From Niveispirillum sp943370215 (GTDB lineage Bacteria > Pseudomonadota > Alphaproteobacteria > Azospirillales > Azospirillaceae): a stretch of DNA of 64,000 nucleotides. Under the pieces are notes generated by a model. It saw only the letters and a list, made by a program, of their open reading frames with translations, was not told the DNA's origin and did no database searches. The stretch is from assembly GCA_943370215.1 (NCBI GenBank), contig CALRQC020000001.1, positions 1 through 64,000 on the forward strand, written 5' to 3'. Position 1 is the first letter of the stretch. Each line of letters begins with the position of its first letter. Shown one piece after another: positions 59,195 through 64,000 of this stretch. The translations under genes were made by a program, and so were the position numbers.

Positions 59195-60370
59195 TCAGGC
59201 GACAGGGGCGGCGGCGGCCTCCACCCGGTTGCGGCCGCCGCGTTTGGCGTTGTAGAGCGCCTCATCCGCTGCCTTTATCAGCCTTTCCCAGGGCAGGCCG
59301 GGGGCAAGGGTGGCGTGGCCGATGCTGACGGTGCAGGACAAAGCCCCCTCATCCCCCTCCACCTGCAACAGCGCCACCGCCGCCCGTACCCGCTCCGCCA
59401 CGGCCGCCGCCGTGGCCGCATCGGCATCGGGCAGCATGATGGCAAATTCCTCACCCCCCACGCGGGCCACCATGTCACCGGTCCGCACCCCGTCGGTCAA
59501 TGCCCCCGCCACCGCCTTCAGCAGCCGGTCACCCATGCCGTGGCCCCAGCGGTCATTGACGCTTTTGAAATGGTCGATATCCACCATCAGCACACTGAGC
59601 GGTGCGCCCCGTGGGGTGGTACGGCCGATCAGCCGTTCCGCCTTTTCCCACAGGGCACGGCGGTTGGCCACCCCGGTCAGCGGATCCTCCGTCGCCTGCC
59701 GGACCAGCCGCGCCTCCAGCCGGCGACCAATCATCCAGAGAAAACCCACCGTCATGGTGAAGGTGATGACCGACCGCAGCAGCAGGGAGATGGCAGAGGT
59801 CGGATCGCGCAGCGACCCCAGCACGGCGGCATCCGGCTGCAACGCCCAGGCCACTTGCCAGACCACCCGGACCAGCAGCAGCAGCACCCAGAGTAGCTGG
59901 AACCCCGCCACCATCCAGGCGGCGGGGCGCAACCAGGGCTCCGCCCGGCGAACCAGCAGCCAACTGCCCATCCCGGCAAGCAGGGCCCGCGACAGGCAGC
60001 CCAGGACAACATTGAGGGAAAGATTATATTCCAGCGCCAGCGTGAAGGCGACCTTGGCCAGCGACAGCAAGGCCGCCGGCAGCAGCGGCCAGAGATCACG
60101 CCTGGAACCGCCCAGCAAGCGATGCAGGCTGAGAAAGGCGATGGCCGCCCCCAGATCGATCACCAGATTGCCGCCCAGGCTGAAATAGGCATCCAGACTG
60201 GGCGGGACGCGCTGGACCAGGACAATGAACCCAGCCGCATAGACCAAGTTCGACAACCCCCACAGGGACAAGGCCGCCCCCGCCCGTAATGATCGTCCCG
60301 CCGCAAACAGACAGACACCGGCCGTCAGATGCAAAAGCACATTGACCAGCAACAGGGTCACTACACTCAT
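59195..60370 (-). CDS. Membrane-bound diguanylate cyclase (GGDEF)
   Basis: The protein is 391 residues from ATG 60370. The N-terminal half has about six transmembrane helices. The C-terminal GGDEF domain has DPLTGVANRRALWEKAERLI, DIDHFKSVNDRWGHGMGDRL and the active-site RVGGEEF. An intact inhibitory I-site (RTGD) lies five residues before GGEEF. It makes c-di-GMP and is subject to product inhibition. It could feed the PilZ and EAL-like proteins encoded 15 kb away. Confidence 0.93.
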   Translation of the reverse strand: MSVVTLLLVNVLLHLTAGVCLFAAGRSLRAGAALSLWGLSNLVYAAGFIVLVQRVPPSLDAYFSLGGNLVIDLGAAIAFLSLHRLLGGSRRDLWPLLPAALLSLAKVAFTLALEYNLSLNVVLGCLSRALLAGMGSWLLVRRAEPWLRPAAWMVAGFQLLWVLLLLVRVVWQVAWALQPDAAVLGSLRDPTSAISLLLRSVITFTMTVGFLWMIGRRLEARLVRQATEDPLTGVANRRALWEKAERLIGRTTPRGAPLSVLMVDIDHFKSVNDRWGHGMGDRLLKAVAGALTDGVRTGDMVARVGGEEFAIMLPDADAATAAAVAERVRAAVALLQVEGDEGALSCTVSIGHATLAPGLPWERLIKAADEALYNAKRGGRNRVEAAAAPVA

Positions 60371-60495
60371 GCCGCCCCCAGAGTACACACCCTGTTATCC
60401 CAACCAATCAAAATGCATTTTAGGAAATGTTATTTCCCACAACCATCCAGAGAAGAAACGATAACATAATAAGGGGCTCAGGGACAATCGCCGGC

Positions 60496-60936
60496 TCAGG
60501 AATTACCGGCGGCGGGGGCGTGCGCGGTACGCAGGAAGGTCAAGACCTCAACCACCAGCCGGCCCCAGATTTCCAGGCTGGCCAGAATCTGGTCACCGCT
60601 GATGCCCACGGCCAGCACATCCATTTCCAGCACCAGGAAATCATCGCGCTGGAACAGCCGGCCGAAACGCTTCTGCCGGTTCCATTCATTCAGGATATTG
60701 CCATCCACCGGCTTTTCAGTCTGGACCATCAGGTTGAAGCTGAAATCGCCATGGCGCTGCCCGTCATCGGCCTGCATCAAGCCGCCGGGCCGCACGTTGA
60801 AGGCCAACCCGCCAATGGAAGAACGCAGCACCGGCGCACCATTGGGCAACGTCTCCAGCGTGGCCGACAGGCCCAGCCGTTCCATCGCCGTTTCAAGATC
60901 GGCAATGGCCACGCCGCGCAGCAACTTGTCCAACAT
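60496..60936 (-). CDS. YbjN domain-containing protein
   Basis: The protein is 146 residues from ATG 60936, which follows GAGGATATAAGTG. The pattern FSFNLMVQTEKPVDGNILNE, WNRQKRFGRLFQRDDFLVLE matches YbjN-type proteins related to type III secretion chaperone folds. Function is unknown. It ends TAHAPAAGNS. The gene stands alone between the cyclase and a repeat-rich gap. Confidence 0.75.
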   Translation of the reverse strand: MLDKLLRGVAIADLETAMERLGLSATLETLPNGAPVLRSSIGGLAFNVRPGGLMQADDGQRHGDFSFNLMVQTEKPVDGNILNEWNRQKRFGRLFQRDDFLVLEMDVLAVGISGDQILASLEIWGRLVVEVLTFLRTAHAPAAGNS

Positions 60937-61011
60937 CACTTATATCCTCTACCGAAGCTTTGCGGGCGCAAGGTAGAGCCGCCAGGGCAGACGGGGAACC
61001 CCCTTTTAATA

Positions 61012-61038
61012 GCAAGAGCCATGGATCATGGCTCTTGC
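61012..61038. terminator. 12-bp hairpin after the exporter operon
   Basis: GCAAGAGCCATG and CATGGCTCTTGC flank GAT. On the minus strand an A/T-rich run (TATTAAAAG) follows, so it could end the leftward CoA-transferase/lyase/exporter transcript, although it lies more than 100 bp beyond the exporter stop. Confidence 0.5.
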
Positions 61039-61050
61039 CATATGCTTGTT

Positions 61051-61124
61051 CCCTCAATCGCCGGGCGCTGCCTCCGGCAGCGCGGGCACGTGCCCGCGGG
61101 CCGGCGGTCGCCGGCCTCCAAGGG
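61051..61124. repeat. Cluster of G+C hairpins, repeat family II copy Z
   Basis: CCCTCAATCGCCG (61051..61063, identical to 35185..35197) leads into three successive palindromes: GCGCTGCC/GGCAGCGC, GGGCACGTGCCC and GCCGGCGGTCGCCGGC. The last is part of a 25-mer identical to 59140..59164. Confidence 0.65.
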
Positions 61125-61147
61125 TTCATGGGACATGACCTTTGGTA

Positions 61148-62578
61148 TCAGGTCCGGCGCTTCAGGGCAGGCAGGAAAAAGCAGGCCAGCAGGGCCAGCG
61201 CGAACAGCACCAGCAGCAGCCGGAAAGCATCCTGAAAGGCGTGGGCCAGCGCCTCCGGCCCCAGCAGGCCGGCGGTACGGTGGCTGGCCTCCCGCAGGGA
61301 AATCAGGCTGTTCAGGCCGGCAATGGCCACCGCCCCGCCCAACATGCGCACCAGATTGAAAATACCGCTGGCATCGGGCACCAGCCGGGGGGTGACGCGG
61401 GCAAAGCTGATGAAGCTGACCGGCGGGAAGATGAAGGAAATGGCGATGGCGCGCAGCACCTGCGGGCCAGTGAAATCCCCCTGCCCCCAGCCGGTGCCAA
61501 CCCCTGCCAGCCACCAGGATGCCGCCAGGAAACAGACCAGCGCCAGCCCCAGCAGCAGGCGCGGTTCCACCCGGTCGCTGGCCCAGCCGACCAGCGGGGT
61601 GAGGACGAGTTGCGCCAGACCGGAAACCCCCATGACGACGCCGATGGTAACGGGGTCGAAATGCAGCACCCGGTCCATGAACAGCACCTGCAGGAACACG
61701 GTGCCGAACAGGCCCACCCCGATCAGGGTGGAATATAAGCTGCCGATGATGAAAAGCGGCTGGCGGAAGGGCGCCATATCCAGCACCGGATGCCGGGCAA
61801 AGCGCAGCCGCAGGCCCAGCAGCAGGGCGGATACCAGGGCCACCGCACTGGACATACCGATGGTTACACTGTCGAACCAGCCATGGCGGTGGCCTTCCTC
61901 CAGCACATAAATACCGGCACCCAGCGCCAGGGTCAGCAACAGGGTGCCCGTCAGGTCGATATGGCGGGCCAGCGACCAGTCGGGCTTGTCCCAATTGATG
62001 CTGTACCAGCCGATCAGCATGATCAGCGGGGCGGGGAAGATATTGATCAGGAACAGCCAGTGCCAGGACAAGGCCGCCGTGACCAGCCCGCCCAGCGTCG
62101 GCCCGAAGGTGGGGGCCAGCGTGCCCAGCACGGTGACGGCCGCCATGGCCGCCCCGCGCCTGCCATCGGGGAACAGGCGGAACACGGCCACGAAGATGGC
62201 CGGCACCATCGATCCGCCCATGAAACCCTGGATGGCGCGGGCCACCACCATGGCATCCATGCTGCTGGCAAAGGCACAGCCGATGCTGGCCAGCGCGAAG
62301 CCGCCGGCGGACAGCATGAACAGGTATCGGCTGGACAGGATGCGCGTCAGCATCCCGGTCAGCGGGATCATCAAGACCTCACCGATCAGATAGCTGGTCT
62401 GGACCCAACTGATCTGATCGGCGCTGGCCTTCAGCCCATCCCGGATAGGGCCGAGCGAGGCGGCGACGATCTGGACATTGAGGATGGCCAGGAACATGCC
62501 CAGCCCCAAGGCGCCGAAGCCCGCCATCTGGCGACGGCTGGGCATTTGGCCGGCGGCTGGGGCTGTGTCAGTGCTCAC
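61148..62578 (-). CDS. MFS drug/metabolite exporter, DHA2 (EmrB/QacA) type
   Basis: The 476-residue protein starts at GTG 62578, overlapping the stop of the lyase gene (GTGA). It has about 14 transmembrane helices. DHA2 signatures include ILNVQIVAASLGPIRDGLKA, WVQTSYLIGEVLMIPLTGML and GFMGGSMVPAIFVAVFRLFP. It probably exports drugs or an organic acid using the proton gradient. Coupling to acyl-CoA enzymes makes a metabolite exporter conceivable. No membrane-fusion protein gene is near. Confidence 0.88.
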   Translation of the reverse strand: MSTDTAPAAGQMPSRRQMAGFGALGLGMFLAILNVQIVAASLGPIRDGLKASADQISWVQTSYLIGEVLMIPLTGMLTRILSSRYLFMLSAGGFALASIGCAFASSMDAMVVARAIQGFMGGSMVPAIFVAVFRLFPDGRRGAAMAAVTVLGTLAPTFGPTLGGLVTAALSWHWLFLINIFPAPLIMLIGWYSINWDKPDWSLARHIDLTGTLLLTLALGAGIYVLEEGHRHGWFDSVTIGMSSAVALVSALLLGLRLRFARHPVLDMAPFRQPLFIIGSLYSTLIGVGLFGTVFLQVLFMDRVLHFDPVTIGVVMGVSGLAQLVLTPLVGWASDRVEPRLLLGLALVCFLAASWWLAGVGTGWGQGDFTGPQVLRAIAISFIFPPVSFISFARVTPRLVPDASGIFNLVRMLGGAVAIAGLNSLISLREASHRTAGLLGPEALAHAFQDAFRLLLVLFALALLACFFLPALKRRT

Positions 62579-63528
62579 TGCTCATGCGGGGGATAAGGGG
62601 CGCCGGCGACAAAGCCCTTGGGCAGGCCGGCATCGGGCGTGAAGCCGTAGAGTTCCGTTTCCGGCAGGGCCTGTTTCACAATCTCCCGCACCGCCAGCAG
62701 CTTTTCCAGGTCGATGCCCGTTTCAAAGCCCATGGCGGCCAGCATGAAGACCAGATCTTCGGTGACGATATTGCCCGACGCACCGGGGGCGAAGGGGCAG
62801 CCGCCGATGCCGCCGAGGGAGGCGTCCAGGGTGGTGATCCCCTCCTCCAGCGCCACCAGCGCATTGGCCAGGCCAAGCCCGCGCGTATTATGCAGATGCA
62901 CGCCGCTGCAGGCATGGTCGCCCACCACACCGCGCACGGCGCGGATCATCGAACGAAGCTGCGCCGGGTTGGCGTAGCCGGTGGTGTCGGACAGGCCTAC
63001 CTCATCACAGCCGGCCTTCATCAGGGCCTCGGCGATTTCCAGCACCTTTTTCTGCGGCACCACCCCTTCCAGGGTGCAGCCAAAGGCGGTGGAGAGACCG
63101 CCTTCGAATTTGGGCCGGCTTTCCGGCGGCAGCGCCTTGATACGCTCCGCAATGGCCGCCGTTTCTTCCAGCATCTGCGCATGGGTGCGGCGGACATTGC
63201 GCAGGGAATGGGTTTCCGACACCGACAGCGGGATGGTGATCTTATGGGCACCGGCCGCAATGGCCGCTTCCGCCCCCTTAAGATTTGGCACAAGAACGGC
63301 CACGGTCAGGCCCGGAATGGTGCGGGCATAGGCCACGATTTCCGCCGTATCGGCCAGTTGCGGCAGCACCTTGGCCGGGACGAAGGAACCAACCTCAATC
63401 TCCCGCACGCCGGCGGCAGCTTCGGCGGCGATCCAGGCCTTTTTCGCCTCGGTCGGCATGATCGGGGTGATGCTTTGCAGCCCGTCGCGGGGGCCGACCT
63501 CGGAGATTTCAATGAAGGTGCCGGCCAT
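62575..63528 (-). CDS. Hydroxymethylglutaryl-CoA lyase-type enzyme
   Basis: The 317-residue HMGL-like TIM barrel has the metal-site EVGPRDGLQ at the start, HLHNTRGLGLANALVALEEG, and the signature GGIGGCPFAPGASGNIVTED with the active-site cysteine. It cleaves 3-hydroxy-3-methylglutaryl-CoA or a related branched acyl-CoA such as citramalyl-CoA. The upstream CoA-transferase would make the CoA thioester substrate. The stop overlaps the exporter start. Confidence 0.9.
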   Translation of the reverse strand: MAGTFIEISEVGPRDGLQSITPIMPTEAKKAWIAAEAAAGVREIEVGSFVPAKVLPQLADTAEIVAYARTIPGLTVAVLVPNLKGAEAAIAAGAHKITIPLSVSETHSLRNVRRTHAQMLEETAAIAERIKALPPESRPKFEGGLSTAFGCTLEGVVPQKKVLEIAEALMKAGCDEVGLSDTTGYANPAQLRSMIRAVRGVVGDHACSGVHLHNTRGLGLANALVALEEGITTLDASLGGIGGCPFAPGASGNIVTEDLVFMLAAMGFETGIDLEKLLAVREIVKQALPETELYGFTPDAGLPKGFVAGAPYPPHEQ

Positions 63529-63531
63529 GAC

Positions 63532-64000
63532 TCAACCCTCCGCCTGGGCGATCAGGCCGCGGGCCTGCAGGTCATCGATGCGGGCGGTGTCATAGCCCAG
63601 TTCGGCCAGTACCTGCCGGCTGTGCGCGCCCGGCTTGGCCAGATCATGGCTGATGGTCGGGCGCTTGCCGTCAATTTCCACCGGCAGGGCCGGCAGGCGA
63701 ATGGCGCGTTGATCATCGGGCAGATGCAGTTCCAGCAGGCCGCCGGATTCCACCAGATGCGGATCTTCAAACAAATCTTCCGGCCGGTTGATCGGGGCAA
63801 ACGGCAGGCCGATTTCTTCCAGCTTCTGCAGCAGTTCGGCCTTGGTGAAATTCTGGAACAGTTCCTGAACGCGCGGGATCACCCGGTCACGCGCCTGCAC
63901 GCGGCCATTATTTTTGGCCAGCGTCTCATCGGCGGCGAAATCATCCAGGCCGAACGCCTTGCAGAAGCTGACCCACTGGCCATCCGTCACCACGCCGACA
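63532..64000 (-). CDS. CaiB/BaiF-type CoA-transferase, 3' part
   Basis: The gene runs off the right edge; about 156 C-terminal residues are present. The features DGQWVSFCKAFGLDDFAADE, PRVQELFQNFTKAELLQKLE and GLPFAPINRPEDLFEDPHLV match the C-terminal part of family III CoA-transferases. These transfer CoA between acids without a covalent enzyme-carboxylate of the family I type. It lies 3 bp before the lyase gene and heads the visible part of this operon. The catalytic aspartate lies outside the window. Confidence 0.85.
   Translation of the reverse strand, partial: VGVVTDGQWVSFCKAFGLDDFAADETLAKNNGRVQARDRVIPRVQELFQNFTKAELLQKLEEIGLPFAPINRPEDLFEDPHLVESGGLLELHLPDDQRAIRLPALPVEIDGKRPTISHDLAKPGAHSRQVLAELGYDTARIDDLQARGLIAQAEG

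Overview
The window is high-G+C DNA from a flagellated alphaproteobacterium. The evidence is the alphaproteobacterial pair FlbT/FlaF next to a flagellin, a fliL-fliM-(DUF6468-like)-MotE-like operon, two TonB-dependent receptors, and TTAA-N6/7-TTAA boxes of the CtrA type upstream of the flagellar units. Gene content and order suggest Rhodospirillales (Azospirillaceae, Niveispirillum-like), but that placement is inference. No rRNA, tRNA, CRISPR array, insertion sequence or prophage was recognised.

Layout. 1-1.1 kb: the 5' end of a probable L-rhamnonate dehydratase gene and an IclR regulator, with two near-identical operator-like sites, one in front of each gene. 1.2-8.9 kb: first flagellar block (flgB-flgC-fliE-fliQ-lytic transglycosylase; divergent fliI; flaF-flbT-flaG-like-DUF1217; flagellin). 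8.9-19.9 kb: a large TonB-dependent receptor, a LysR regulator, a gabT-gabD GABA pathway with a second LysR, an XRE repressor-like gene and a chemoreceptor. 20-26.6 kb: copper block (CopL-like, cupredoxin, CopA, CopB), a GPH sugar symporter and a secreted tyrosinase. 26.9-32.6 kb: regulators (HTH protein, GntR, LysR), a membrane protein and a methyltransferase/coiled-coil gene pair, with palindromic repeats between them. 32.8-42.6 kb: second flagellar block (fliL-fliM-DUF6468-like-MotE-like on the minus strand; fliF-fliH-fliN-fliP-flhB C-domain-fliG-fliK-like on the plus strand). 42.8-45.1 kb: a small orphan gene, a PilZ protein with a J-domain-like tail, and a divergent degenerate EAL protein. 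45.2-48.5 kb: Fur-type iron uptake pair (TonB receptor plus PepSY membrane protein). 48.6-57.1 kb: propionyl-CoA pathway (AbrB-like plus ScfR/PccR-type regulator, pccB, pccA, an intervening hicAB, and methylmalonyl-CoA mutase). 57.1-64 kb: Ada, an SDR, a diguanylate cyclase, a YbjN protein, then an MFS exporter, an HMG-CoA-lyase-like enzyme and a CoA-transferase cut by the right edge.

How the genes work together. The two flagellar blocks supply much of the export apparatus, MS ring, switch, proximal rod and filament, plus post-transcriptional flagellin control. Every TTAA-N6/7-TTAA pair I found in the window lies upstream of a flagellar or flagellum-adjacent gene, and weaker versions lie between fliL/fliF and between the PilZ/EAL genes. 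This fits one CtrA regulon that also reaches cyclic-di-GMP effectors. The propionate genes carry clustered TTGCAA repeats in front of pccB that resemble the operator of the ScfR family encoded next door. Two families of intergenic palindromic repeats are scattered through the accessory gaps.
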